This document shows positions 53,870 through 63,038 of a stretch of DNA of 64,000 bases, piece by piece. Below the pieces are notes generated by a model. The model ran no database searches. It saw only the letters and a list, made by a program, of their open reading frames with translations, and was not told the origin of the DNA. How positions within the stretch are numbered: the first letter of the stretch is position 1; every line of letters begins with the position of its first letter. The translations under genes were made by a program, and so were the position numbers. Location: the NCBI RefSeq assembly GCF_004745825.1, contig NZ_SRLA01000002.1:124001-188000 (forward strand), given 5' to 3'. The stretch comes from Hymenobacter fodinae (GTDB lineage: Bacteria; Bacteroidota; Bacteroidia; Cytophagales; Hymenobacteraceae).

Positions 53870-53895
53870 AAAGAGCCCCTGACACGGGGCTCTTT
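53870..53895 (+). terminator. Terminator of the SDR gene
   Basis: 10-bp stem AAAGAGCCCC/GGGGCTCTTT with a 6-nt loop and TTTTTT after it, 25 bp past the stop codon. Confidence 0.83.
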
Positions 53896-53925
53896 TTTAT
53901 TTACGAGAAGCGGCTAGGCCACTGC

Positions 53926-54294
53926 TTAGGCAGTAGTAGCCGGCTCTTCAACGTACTGGCGCACATCGCGCGAGAAAGCCAGCAGACACAATGCCAGCAA
54001 GTGCAGTGGCCCGATGAGCAGAAACCCTACTTTATCGGGCGAAAGGGTGAAGGCCACCACATCCACGCATAGATATAGAATTGTTAGTCCCAGCAGAATA
54101 CTCCTGGCTGGGCGCCAGCGGCGCAGCATGCCCATCGTCAAGAGCACTACGCCGGTAACGCCGATGGAGAAGTTGCCGGAATCTTCCACGAACAGCCCCT
54201 TAAACCACATTGGGAGGGGGGCGCTAGCCACCAAGCAAATAGCTATAACGAATATGAGCTGGGCGCCCTTGTCTTTCTGCGAGGTGGTAGGCAT
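53926..54294 (-). CDS. Small four-helix membrane protein
   Basis: 122 residues with four hydrophobic segments (LIFVIAICLVASAPL; FSIGVTGVVLLTMGML; SILLGLTILYLCVDVVAF; VGFLLIGPLHLLALCLLAF). No recognised family. Separated by 124 bp from the giant gene on the same strand but with a terminator of that gene in between, so it is transcribed separately. Confidence 0.7.
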   Translation of the reverse strand: MPTTSQKDKGAQLIFVIAICLVASAPLPMWFKGLFVEDSGNFSIGVTGVVLLTMGMLRRWRPARSILLGLTILYLCVDVVAFTLSPDKVGFLLIGPLHLLALCLLAFSRDVRQYVEEPATTA

Positions 54295-54367
54295 AGTGAG
54301 TGTAGCTAAGTGGTTGATAAGGGGTAAGATTAGTGGATTGTGTGCTATCTAATAAGTGATAATAAAA

Positions 54368-54397
54368 AAAGCGGCGCCAATTATCTGGCGCCGCTTT
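54368..54397 (-). terminator. Terminator of the T9SS giant gene
   Basis: 12-bp perfect stem (54368-54379 with 54386-54397), followed on the minus strand by TTTTTTT, 21 bp past the stop codon. Confidence 0.83.
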
Positions 54398-54418
54398 CTG
54401 CTTGTAGGTTAATGCCGC

Positions 54419-57400
54419 TTACTTATTCAGCACCAGGCGTAGGGTGTGCACTTGCCCATCGAGGAGGAGGCGGCCGGTATAGAGACCCGCCGGTAAGCCA
54501 GCGCCTTCCAGCGTAAACTCATACTCTTGGCCCGCCTGGGCTACTCCGCTGTACAGGGTCTTCACTACCTGGCCTAGCGAGTTATAAAGCTGCAGTTGTG
54601 CAGCGCCCGTTGCGGCCGCGCGGAAGTGCACTACCGTCCGCTCCGTGAAGGGGTTGGGGTAAGCATCGAATACCGGCGCCTGGGTAGCCTCGCCTGCCAG
54701 CACAGCGCTCTGCTGCGAGGTGCTCTTCAGGCAGTCGCCAAGTTGGTCGCCGTGCTTCAGGTGGTCAGCTACATCGTCAGCACCAATGCACAGCGCATTG
54801 CCCTTGTGGCACACTGTTACCTTATTGCCTTTGTTGCCGCAGCGTACGTCAATCACCGTTAGCGTTACGCTCTCTGTGGCGGTGCAGCCCGAGGCGCTGG
54901 TTACGGTAACCGTGAACGTGAAGGTACCGGGCGTGGTAGGCGTGAAGACGGGGTTGGCAACCGTGGCATTGCTGAGGCCCGCCGCCGGAGTCCAGCTGTA
55001 GGCCACTCCGCCCGTAGCGGTAAGAGTAGCGCTCTTCGGTCCGTAGCCTAAGTACAGGGTGGTGGCTACGCCGCCCGTGTACACGTTGGAAGTAGGCGTG
55101 ACTGTAATGGCTGGCTTGGGAATTTCGCCCGTTACCGTAACGGTGGCTGTAGCCGAGGCCGTGTTGCCATGGATGTCAGTAACAGTGAGCGTCACGGTGT
55201 TGTCCCCGATGTTCTCGCAGCTAAAGGTGGTCCGGTCCAGGCTCAGCGAAGCAATACCGCACGCGTCGGTGCTGCCTTTGTCTACTTGGGCCGCCGTAAT
55301 GGTGGCCGTGCCGTTGCTCAGCGCCACCGTCAGAGGTTGCGTCAGCACGATGGGAGCTTGCTTGTCTTCTACAATTACCGTGAAGGTCTTCGTATCGGTG
55401 CTGCAGGCATTGGTTGCGCTGGCCGTAACCGTGGTAGTACCCACCGGGAAAAGGTAAGGCGAGGTGATGGGCGTAACCACACCATCTTTCACGATGGTGT
55501 AAGTAATGGCCGGCGCAGGGGTGCCAGTGGCCGTGGCAGCAAATGCTACGGAGGCCCCGCACTGGTCAGCCGACGTGCTAACCGTAGCAATGGTCGGAAC
55601 CGTCAGCACCGGATCGAGGCAGGTGAGGCCCGTGCGCACCACCCGGTACGTATTGCCCACCCGAATGCCATCCACCGTCAGCACGGGCGAAGCCGAGCCC
55701 TGGCGCAGCGCTACCGAGCCAATGTTGTCGTTCGGAGCGGCAGGCGTGGTGCCGGTTTCTGTAGCACTAGCCGAAGGGGTAGCCGGCTCCTGGTTGGTGG
55801 TAGTGGGGTTGATGAAGAGTTGGGCGCTGTTGCCCAGTTCGTCAAACGAGTACTTCAGCACTACCAGATACGTCGTGTTCAGGTCATACTGGGCGGGCGT
55901 GTAGTCAGCTGTACCGGAGCCACTGCTTACGCCAAACTGCAGTTTGTTGCTGGCATCTTTCCGCACAAATACCCGGCCGCGGAACGTGCTGCCAATCGTC
56001 TGCGGACCCAGGTGGAAGAAGTAGTCGCCGCTGGTGGTAACATTGGACACATTTACCAGGAACGAAGCGTACACAGGCGTGCGGCTGTATACCGGGCTGA
56101 AGGTGCGGTTCACATCTTCGCCACTAGCGGTCAGTGCGGCCGCGTTGCCGCTGTTGGCGCTGTAGCCTTGGTAAGAAAGCGGCTTGGCCACTACCGCCAC
56201 CGATTTAGTACCCGTGCCGCTGTGCGCCGTCCAGTTATTCGCCGTCAGGAGTGTGCCAGTTGAGTACTCGAAGTTTTCTTCCACCAGCAGCGCAATTGCT
56301 GCGGCCTCAGTGGTTTGCGTCAGCGTACCAGGCGTAGTCGTCAGGTAGTTTTCGGCAAAGGGCGTGTCGTTGTCGTTGAAGGCAAAAACAGTGAAGTAGT
56401 AGGGCGTGTTGGCGCGCAGGTTGGTAACCGTTACGCTAGAGCCGTTGCTGTTGTACACCACGTAATTACCTTTCCCTAGCACGCTGCCTTTTCCAAAAGC
56501 TGCATCAGCAGTGTAAGTGGTGGCATCGGTAGGTTCAGCGTCAACGGGGGCCGCCAAGTGGCCTACTACCAAGTATTTGGTCGTGCCGTTGCCGCCGGTC
56601 AGGTTTAGCTGGAGCGAGGTAGTAGTGACGGCACTGGCCGTGAGAGCAGCCGGAGTGGTGGGCTCTGGGGCCAATGGCACGGCTACCGTGGTAAACGTTA
56701 GCTCGTCGCCGTAGGCTGTGCTGGTACCGTTAGTAGCATAGGCGCGCACGTAGTAGGTAGTGCCGGGCAACAGGCCCGTAATGGTGCTGCTGAACTCACC
56801 CGAGCCGGCGCCATCTGCCGTGCGGGTGGTGCCTAGCGTGGGGTTGGTGGTTTTGCTCCATACCACGCCGCGGGCCGTTACTGCGCTGCCGCCATCATCA
56901 GCAATAGTGCCGCCGGTGGTAGCGCTGGTGGGCGTAAGGTTCGTTACGGCGGCGGTAACCAGGGTAGCGGGGTACACGGGAGCCACGCCGGTGCCACTCA
57001 CAGCTACGGCCTGATCGGCCGAGCCAGTGGTGGTTACGGGAATGCTGGCCTGGGCGGCTTGGGCATCCGAGGGAGCAAACCGCACATCAATAGTGGTGTT
57101 CGGAACTACGCCATTCACGGGCGAGAGCACAATAGAGCAGCATGCAAAGGGGCTGGTGCCCGTCCGGATTTCAAAGCCCGCTGGAGGTGTAATGGTGACG
57201 TTGCCAGTTAGGCTGGTGCCGCTTACAACAAAGCTTTTGGCCGAGCCACCTTCGCCTACCGCCACATTGCCAAAGCTGGGCAAGGAGCTCTGCGAAACCG
57301 TAAGTACGGGGGAGGGGGCCGGTGCAGCAACCGTTACCATAATGGGGCTGCTTTGGCCCGCAATATTGCCACAAGCTGTGGAGGTAGTAGCCCGGGCTAC

Positions 57401-58735
57401 CAAGTAGTATGTGCCAGCGCCAGGGAAATCGGCACCTTTCAGTTGATAGGAAGCAGTAGTAGCACCGCTAATAGCGGTAAACGTACCGGTGTCGCTAGTG
57501 CCATACAGCCACTCAATGGTAGAGCCCGCTGCTGCAGTAGCGTTGAGCGTGGCGCCGCTACCCGTAGTGGTAATGGTTTGAGGGGAGGAAGGCGAAACCG
57601 AAACTGGGCTGCTGGCCGAGGTGAGGTTCACCGTCAGGGCGGAGCTGCTGGTGGAGCCCACCGTCGCGGGAGCATCGTTCAGGACCCGCACCCGGTATTG
57701 GGTGCCGCTGGCCGTACCCGCCGGAATAGAGGCCGAGATAGGAGAGGAGGAGCCGCTGCCGATGATGTTGGCAGTAGAGCTGCTCGCAAATACCCCAGTA
57801 GCATCAGAAAGCTGCACTTTGTAGGTACCCGTAAAGGTGCCCGTGCTGGTGTAGGCCACCTCAAAAGGCGCGCTGCCCGCCGTAGGGCTCACGCAGAACG
57901 AAGCCGCAGATACGCTACCCGTTGTGATAGTAGCCGTGGGAGCTGGCGGCTGATTCCCGGAAAGGGTAGGCGTGATGCTGAGGTTGTCGAGGCCCAGTCC
58001 GGCCGCATTGGTATTGCCAGCCCCTACGTAAGACCAGCGTAGATAGGTAGTAGCACCAGCGGGCAAGTTTAGCCCAGTGATAACCCGGTTCTTGGTAACT
58101 GAATTAACAGGCGTAACCAAGGCCGTGGTGGCATCCACGTATTTCTCGGTGGCACTAGCATCCTGGGTCCAGGTAACGCCATCAGAACTCGTGAAGAACT
58201 GCCACTCAAAGGCCGTAGTGCCGCTACGATACTTCTCAATATCGTAGGCCACTGTTAGATCCGTGATGGTAGCACCCGTGTTGTTCTGCAAAGCCAGCAG
58301 CAGGTGGCGGGGCGCAGCAAACGAGCCACTCGACAAAAAGCCCAGGGCCCGGTCAGTTGCACTGGCCGCAACGCCATCGGCAAAGTTGTAGACGCCACCA
58401 GCCGAGGAGCTGTTCATGGCATTGGTGCCAGAAGTGCCACCTATGCGGGTAGTAGCTGTTGTGTTAGCGGGGTTAGCGTACGTAACGCTAGGGCTAGCGG
58501 TAGTGCTAACGGCCAACACAAATCCTTTTGGCACTTGGGCACCTAAAACGGTGCCCAGGCCATTGAAGTTTTCTGTAACGGGGGTGGCGCTGGTTAGTGA
58601 CAGCGGAGTAGGACCCTGAGCTTGCGCAGAAAGCGAGGAAGCTACAAGCCCCGTAGTGGCTAGGCCAGTTAGGAGCCCGGTAATCAGCTTTCTAGTTCGC
58701 CCGAAGAGGGAAGACTGATTAGAAGTATTGTTCAT
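54419..58735 (-). CDS. Giant T9SS-secreted multidomain protein
   Basis: 1438 residues from ATG 58735 (MNNTSNQSSLFGRTRKLITG), signal peptide to about residue 40 (SLSAQAQ). A lectin- or CBM-like N-terminal region (about 40-270) is followed by immunoglobulin-like repeats, a moon/choice-of-anchor-like repeat (FGNVAVGEGGSAKSFVV), fibronectin III-like repeats (NLTPTSATTGGTIADDGG; GTTYYVRAYATNG), a second CBM-like region (about 830-1010), and HYR/PKD domains with Cys pairs. Then comes a short Cys/His module C1309...C1335, and a T9SS type A sorting domain from about 1355 (FDAYPNPFTE). Probably a surface adhesin or scaffold. Directly downstream of a secreted nuclease gene, 54 bp away. Confidence 0.9.
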   Translation of the reverse strand: MNNTSNQSSLFGRTRKLITGLLTGLATTGLVASSLSAQAQGPTPLSLTSATPVTENFNGLGTVLGAQVPKGFVLAVSTTASPSVTYANPANTTATTRIGGTSGTNAMNSSSAGGVYNFADGVAASATDRALGFLSSGSFAAPRHLLLALQNNTGATITDLTVAYDIEKYRSGTTAFEWQFFTSSDGVTWTQDASATEKYVDATTALVTPVNSVTKNRVITGLNLPAGATTYLRWSYVGAGNTNAAGLGLDNLSITPTLSGNQPPAPTATITTGSVSAASFCVSPTAGSAPFEVAYTSTGTFTGTYKVQLSDATGVFASSSTANIIGSGSSSPISASIPAGTASGTQYRVRVLNDAPATVGSTSSSALTVNLTSASSPVSVSPSSPQTITTTGSGATLNATAAAGSTIEWLYGTSDTGTFTAISGATTASYQLKGADFPGAGTYYLVARATTSTACGNIAGQSSPIMVTVAAPAPSPVLTVSQSSLPSFGNVAVGEGGSAKSFVVSGTSLTGNVTITPPAGFEIRTGTSPFACCSIVLSPVNGVVPNTTIDVRFAPSDAQAAQASIPVTTTGSADQAVAVSGTGVAPVYPATLVTAAVTNLTPTSATTGGTIADDGGSAVTARGVVWSKTTNPTLGTTRTADGAGSGEFSSTITGLLPGTTYYVRAYATNGTSTAYGDELTFTTVAVPLAPEPTTPAALTASAVTTTSLQLNLTGGNGTTKYLVVGHLAAPVDAEPTDATTYTADAAFGKGSVLGKGNYVVYNSNGSSVTVTNLRANTPYYFTVFAFNDNDTPFAENYLTTTPGTLTQTTEAAAIALLVEENFEYSTGTLLTANNWTAHSGTGTKSVAVVAKPLSYQGYSANSGNAAALTASGEDVNRTFSPVYSRTPVYASFLVNVSNVTTSGDYFFHLGPQTIGSTFRGRVFVRKDASNKLQFGVSSGSGTADYTPAQYDLNTTYLVVLKYSFDELGNSAQLFINPTTTNQEPATPSASATETGTTPAAPNDNIGSVALRQGSASPVLTVDGIRVGNTYRVVRTGLTCLDPVLTVPTIATVSTSADQCGASVAFAATATGTPAPAITYTIVKDGVVTPITSPYLFPVGTTTVTASATNACSTDTKTFTVIVEDKQAPIVLTQPLTVALSNGTATITAAQVDKGSTDACGIASLSLDRTTFSCENIGDNTVTLTVTDIHGNTASATATVTVTGEIPKPAITVTPTSNVYTGGVATTLYLGYGPKSATLTATGGVAYSWTPAAGLSNATVANPVFTPTTPGTFTFTVTVTSASGCTATESVTLTVIDVRCGNKGNKVTVCHKGNALCIGADDVADHLKHGDQLGDCLKSTSQQSAVLAGEATQAPVFDAYPNPFTERTVVHFRAAATGAAQLQLYNSLGQVVKTLYSGVAQAGQEYEFTLEGAGLPAGLYTGRLLLDGQVHTLRLVLNK

Positions 58736-58789
58736 ATGATGACAGCAATGCCGCAAAAACCGATGGAGAAGTAAGACTGAGAGCGAAGC

Positions 58790-60091
58790 CTAGTTCGTGG
58801 GGCCCGCATCAACTTTCGATTCAATAGCCGCCTGTACTTCCACGGGCAGAGCCGAGAGCAGGTCGTAACCGGTAGCAGCCTCAATAGCGTCTACGCTGGT
58901 GCGGTAGGTGCCCCAATCGGTATTGCGGATGCCGTTGGTGTTCGGCATGTCGATGGCAATGACGCGGGTGGTAGCCGAAATGCGCGACACATCATTGTCG
59001 CCCACGGGCAGAATAACCATCACCTTCCAAGTGCGGTTAGGTACCGTAACACGGCCTTCGTCAATTGTCTGAGCAAAGCCATTGCTACCCGTGCCGCCTA
59101 CGCCGTAGCTGCCACACACAATGTATACCTCATTAGAGGGCAGGAATGTGCGGGCGTAATTCTCCAGATTAGCCCAGGGACCCTGGTTGTTATCCGGGGC
59201 CTGAGGCATCATGTTCGTCATCAGGAACGTCGCCGAGTTGTTCTCTATGCTCGAAGTGCGGTCGGCGGAAGGGCAGTTATGGCCCCGGTCGAAGCCCGAG
59301 CCGCTGTAGCTTCTATCCGTCACCTGGTACCACCCGGCCGGCAGAGAGGCGTCGTTGCGGAAGTCGTCCTGCCGGTCGATGCCGCCGCGGTCTGCGGCGT
59401 CTAAGTGCCAGCTCACCCAGTTGGGCTTGCCCTGGTCGCGGTTGTAGCCCACTACATACTGGGGCTTCACGAGCAGATAGTTATTGGGGAAGTTGATGTC
59501 GGTAATGGCGCCGCTGGGGTTACCCAGGGCTAGGTTGACATTGTCGGTGGTGGGCGGTACAATACCGTAATCCGCCACCTTGAAATCGTCGATGTCCAGG
59601 CGAGCCACGCCGCCGGAAGTCTTGCGGATTTCGAACTTGACCTTGCCGGAAATATTCACGGTAAAGGCGGCCGTTTGGAGGGTGGTGCTAGTGGTAAAAA
59701 CCGTGCTGCCCACTTTTGTCCACTTATTGCAGTTGCAGGCCTCAGGCTGAGCCCAGAGCTCCCAGCTGCTACTGGCATCGGAGCCGTAAATGGCATGCTG
59801 CACGGTAACGGTTGAGGCTCCGTTGAGTGCAAAAAAATCCATGGTCAGGCGGCCATTTTTCTGTAGACGTACGGCCTGGGCTCCATTCTTACGGTCTGCC
59901 TCAGAGCTGCCCAACACCGCGTCGTTCAGCGTCCAGGTGCCAGTAGATAAGGCCACTGTGCCCGTCGGATAATCTGGCTTGCTGCCAGTGTCAAAGGTTT
60001 CTTGAACATCGGCCGCGGCCAGCAGCGGATGAAGCGCCAGACATGGCAGGAGCAACCAACAGTGCAGAGCACGTCGTAGAGATTTTGGCAT
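58790..60091 (-). CDS. Secreted DNA/RNA non-specific endonuclease with N-terminal CBM-like domain
   Basis: 433 residues. Signal peptide to about LLAAADVQ (residue 28). Residues 30-175 form a jelly-roll-like domain (WTLNDAVLGSSEADRKNGAQ...LDIDDFKV). The nuclease domain has the NUC1 signature GFDRGHNCPSADR (H271) and NNQGPWANLENYAR (N303, E310), which bind Mg2+. It degrades extracellular nucleic acids. No sorting domain of its own is visible. First gene of an apparent operon with the giant protein. Confidence 0.93.
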   Translation of the reverse strand: MPKSLRRALHCWLLLPCLALHPLLAAADVQETFDTGSKPDYPTGTVALSTGTWTLNDAVLGSSEADRKNGAQAVRLQKNGRLTMDFFALNGASTVTVQHAIYGSDASSSWELWAQPEACNCNKWTKVGSTVFTTSTTLQTAAFTVNISGKVKFEIRKTSGGVARLDIDDFKVADYGIVPPTTDNVNLALGNPSGAITDINFPNNYLLVKPQYVVGYNRDQGKPNWVSWHLDAADRGGIDRQDDFRNDASLPAGWYQVTDRSYSGSGFDRGHNCPSADRTSSIENNSATFLMTNMMPQAPDNNQGPWANLENYARTFLPSNEVYIVCGSYGVGGTGSNGFAQTIDEGRVTVPNRTWKVMVILPVGDNDVSRISATTRVIAIDMPNTNGIRNTDWGTYRTSVDAIEAATGYDLLSALPVEVQAAIESKVDAGPTN

Positions 60092-60677
60092 ACACCAGCA
60101 AGAAAAAAACGTGAGAACTAGTTCCGGGCTGATTATCAGGGCTTACGGAAATGCAAAATTAGCCTGATTATAGGACTTGACTATTGCCAAATTGTTAATA
60201 ATTATGGCTAATGGATAAATATTAGTAAAATAGTACAATGATATATGTTGGTATAACATAATTGGAAATGTTCAAATGACTAATAGTGTGATAATTAATA
60301 TAAAGCTGCCTGTTAGCTACAGGACAATAGCCCATTTGCACCTGCTTTTAGCAAATTCCTCATCCGTAAACGTCATTGCAGATTACTGCCAGCCCCCTAC
60401 TTACCTATACCAACGCAGCCAGCAAAGCTCACTAAGTAATGCCCTAGAGATGCTGCAACTTATATGCTATACCCTGCCTTTTGTGCAATAGCGGAGCTGT
60501 AGGCACATCTAACTCGCAGTAGGGTAGCAGGTGGCCTAGATAGTTGAAAAGTCCAACTCGTTGGATGAGAATAAAACAAGCCCACACCACCCTAGATAGT
60601 AGACAGTATGTGGCCTACTACCAAGATGTAGCCAGGGCATGACTTTACTTACTGCGCTAGGCCACTTCGGCTCCGTG
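60092..60677. other. Non-coding gap, AT-rich in its first half
   Basis: A candidate -7 element for the nuclease gene, TAATTTTG on the minus strand, lies at 60154-60161. The short plus-strand open frame at 60276-60491 has no start signal or recognisable content. GGCCTAG half-sites occur near 60533 and 60655. Nothing else recognised. Confidence 0.45.
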
Positions 60678-60989
60678 TTACTCCCGAAACAGTTTCTTAT
60701 CGGCCCAGAAAGTGCCAAACGGCACCACCGAAACTATCAGCGCTAGCAGCACCTTCCGCCACGACCAGCTATAGGTAAGGCTAGCCTGCAGCACCAAGAG
60801 CACATACAGTACGAATAGCACCCCGTGGGCCATGCCCACAATGCGCACGGCTGCTGGCTCCTCAAACATGTATTTCAGCGGCATCGCAATACCCAACAGC
60901 ACCAGAAAGGATATACCTTCCAAGATTCCAACAGCCCGTAAGCGCCCCAATAAAGTCTGCACGCAAGAAATGGTAGTATGAGCCCGCAA
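60678..60989 (-). CDS. DUF3817 membrane protein
   Basis: 103 residues with three transmembrane helices: LGRLRAVGILEGISFLVLLGIAMPLKYMFEEPAAVRIVGMAHGVLFVLYVLLVLQA. EGxSFLxLL, AMPLKY and HGxLFV are the DUF3817 signature. There is no ATG upstream of the conserved part; the frame opens with TTG at 60989 after a TAG, so a TTG start there or slightly later is needed. Function unknown. Confidence 0.85.
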   Translation of the reverse strand: MRAHTTISCVQTLLGRLRAVGILEGISFLVLLGIAMPLKYMFEEPAAVRIVGMAHGVLFVLYVLLVLQASLTYSWSWRKVLLALIVSVVPFGTFWADKKLFRE

Positions 60990-61150
60990 GATACTCTATA
61001 GCGTGGCTAACTGGCCTAGCGAGCGGGTAGGAAAGAAGCATAGTATTCAGGCAACCCTATACTAGGTGGGCGCATCTGTCTGACTAAAGGCCCGTGCCGC
61101 TTGCAGGCGCTAGGCCACTAAATTCCTTCTCTCCCAACTTTCTCATCGTC

Positions 61151-62641
61151 ATGAAATCCCAACTCACCTGGCTGAGTCGTGCCGCAGGAGTGCTGCTTCT
61201 GCTGCTGAGCGGCTTCGGCCACGCCAACGCCCAAGCTCCCGCCGATAGCCTCGACTTATTCCTGACCGCCAAAATGCGCCAACTCCGGATTCCGGGCTTG
61301 CAGCTGGCGGTTATTCGGCATGGCAACATCATCAAAACGGCGCACTACGGGCTGGCCAACGTGCAGGACTCGGTACCGGTAACCAACCAGACGCGGTTTA
61401 CCATCAACTCTATCACCAAGGCGTTTGTGGGCGTGGCGGTGATGCAGTTGGTAGAAGCCGGCAAGCTGGATCTGACAGCACCCGTGTCGCGTTACATGAG
61501 TGGCCTACCCGCAGCTTGGCAACCTGTTACCGTCCGGCAACTGCTCACCCACACCTCCGGCCTGCCCGACATTATGCCCGACGACGAGATGGTGACCGAG
61601 GAAAATGAAAGCGCGGCGTGGGCTAAGGTGCAAACTCAGCCCATGGATTTCGTGCCCGGCGAGAAGTTCGCCTACAATCAAACCAATTACCTGCTGCTGG
61701 GCAAAATTATTGATACGCTCAGCGGTCAGCCGTTCATTGAGTTTATTCAACAGCGCCAGCTGAAAGTAGTAGGCATGACCCGCACGACTTTCGGCGATGC
61801 CCACGACGTGCTACCCCACGGCGCCCGTGGCTACACCTACTACCACAACATCAACGGCCGGATGCAGCGCGGCAACCAGCTGCGCAACACCTTCGAGACG
61901 TTCCCGCCCATGCTGCGCACGGCCGCCGGCATGAGCTCCACCGCTGAGGAAGTGGCTCGCTGGATCATTGCCCTGCAGCAGGGCCAGTTGCTGAAACCCG
62001 CCAGCCTCCCCGTTCTCTGGACACCCGGCAACCTCAACAACGGTACCCAGCGAGGTTTCAGCCAGATGCTGAACGGCTACGCCCTGGGCTGGCCTACCGT
62101 AACGCGCCCTGAGCACCGCGCGGTAGCGCCGGTAGGAGGGGGGCGCTCTGCTCTGTTCATCTACCCCGAGAACGACTTGGCCATCGTGGTCTTGACCAAC
62201 CTCATTGGGGCTAACCCCGACCTGTTCATCGATGAAATAGCCGGCCACTACCTCCCCGATATGCGCGCCGTGGCCGGGTTTGGACTGCCACCCACCATCC
62301 GGGCCCTGCACACCGAGCTCCGCAAGCGGGGCTTTGCGCAAGCTTCGGCGCTGGTGAAACAGGAGAAAAAGAAAAATGCCGCCTATCAGTTGCCCGAGAA
62401 TGAGGTAAACGCTTGGGGCTACGCCCTGCTCCGGCAGAATATGGCGCGGGAGGCCGTGGAAGTGTTTAAGCTCAACGTTAGCCTCTACCCCCAAAGCGCC
62501 AACACCTACGACAGCCTCGCCGAAACCTACGCCGACTTGGGCAACCAGGACCTTGCCACTCAAAACTACAAGCGGGCCTTGGCGCTCAACCCGAAAAACA
62601 CCGCTGCTGCCGCCTATCTGAAAAAGACACAGGCGAAATAG
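61151..62641 (+). CDS. Secreted serine hydrolase with C-terminal TPRs
   Basis: 496 residues from ATG 61151 (MKSQLTWLSRAAGVLLLL), signal peptide to ANAQA (about 29). Class C beta-lactamase/PBP fold: SITK (S87, K90), the second motif is YNQ rather than YxN (FAYNQTNYLLLG), and VGGGRSALF near the KTG position. After about residue 390 it carries a helical module and TPRs (NVSLYPQSANTYDSLAETYADLGNQDLATQNYKRALALNPKN), nearly the same as in the alpha/beta hydrolase at 40419. Likely an esterase or peptidase. Confidence 0.88.
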   Translation: MKSQLTWLSRAAGVLLLLLSGFGHANAQAPADSLDLFLTAKMRQLRIPGLQLAVIRHGNIIKTAHYGLANVQDSVPVTNQTRFTINSITKAFVGVAVMQLVEAGKLDLTAPVSRYMSGLPAAWQPVTVRQLLTHTSGLPDIMPDDEMVTEENESAAWAKVQTQPMDFVPGEKFAYNQTNYLLLGKIIDTLSGQPFIEFIQQRQLKVVGMTRTTFGDAHDVLPHGARGYTYYHNINGRMQRGNQLRNTFETFPPMLRTAAGMSSTAEEVARWIIALQQGQLLKPASLPVLWTPGNLNNGTQRGFSQMLNGYALGWPTVTRPEHRAVAPVGGGRSALFIYPENDLAIVVLTNLIGANPDLFIDEIAGHYLPDMRAVAGFGLPPTIRALHTELRKRGFAQASALVKQEKKKNAAYQLPENEVNAWGYALLRQNMAREAVEVFKLNVSLYPQSANTYDSLAETYADLGNQDLATQNYKRALALNPKNTAAAAYLKKTQAK

Positions 62642-62786
62642 CCTGCCGAAGAAGCCAGCAGATGCCAATGCTAAATCTTCGAAAACCTATCTGGCCTAGG
62701 CCTCTCAAATGCTTCGGCGCCGAGAAACCTAGGCCAGAATTGGTATACTGAAAGCCCCTAATTGACGGCCACGTACGAAGCTAAGG

Positions 62787-62820
62787 CCAGTTCCCCTCCT
62801 CAGATGAGGAGGGGAACTGG
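62787..62820. repeat. Short copy of the CCCCTCCTC-AGAT-GAGGAGGGG inverted repeat
   Basis: 15-bp perfect arms around AGAT. Shares its core with each arm of the 23369-23510 repeat. Confidence 0.8.
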
Positions 62821-62960
62821 TTTTTAATACTTAGCGCCTACCCTTACAATTGGCTTAAACCTCACAGAGCGCCCTAAGCAGGGCGCTCTGTTTGTCGATG
62901 GACTTCCCCAATACCCCATCCGTACGGTTGTCAGCCTAACAACGAGTCGTTTGAAAAGAC

Positions 62961-62992
62961 AAAGCTCCGGCTGCAAGAACAACCGGAACTTT
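62961..62992 (-). terminator. Terminator of the gene at 63039
   Basis: 13-bp stem with two G-U pairs on the minus strand (62961-62973 with 62980-62992), followed by TGTCTTTTC. Confidence 0.6.
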
Positions 62993-63038
62993 AGGGAGCG
63001 GGGCAATCTAGCACACCCCAATAGTTGGTAAAGCTGAA

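Larger units (their letters stand above)
62642..63038. other. Repeat-rich non-coding gap
   Basis: Contains TGGCCTAGGCCTC (near 62691) and CCTAGGCCAG (near 62728), a repeat at 62787-62820, a 10-bp GC-rich hairpin (62865-62874 with 62881-62890, followed by TTTG), and the terminator at 62961-62992. No gene. Confidence 0.65.

Noticed and set aside
60276..60491. 71-codon plus-strand open frame
   Set aside because: Lies in an AT-rich gap, no start context, no hydrophobic or domain pattern, and a composition consistent with chance.
62824..63021. 65-codon minus-strand open frame
   Set aside because: It spans the terminator hairpin and another inverted repeat, so it is unlikely to be coding.
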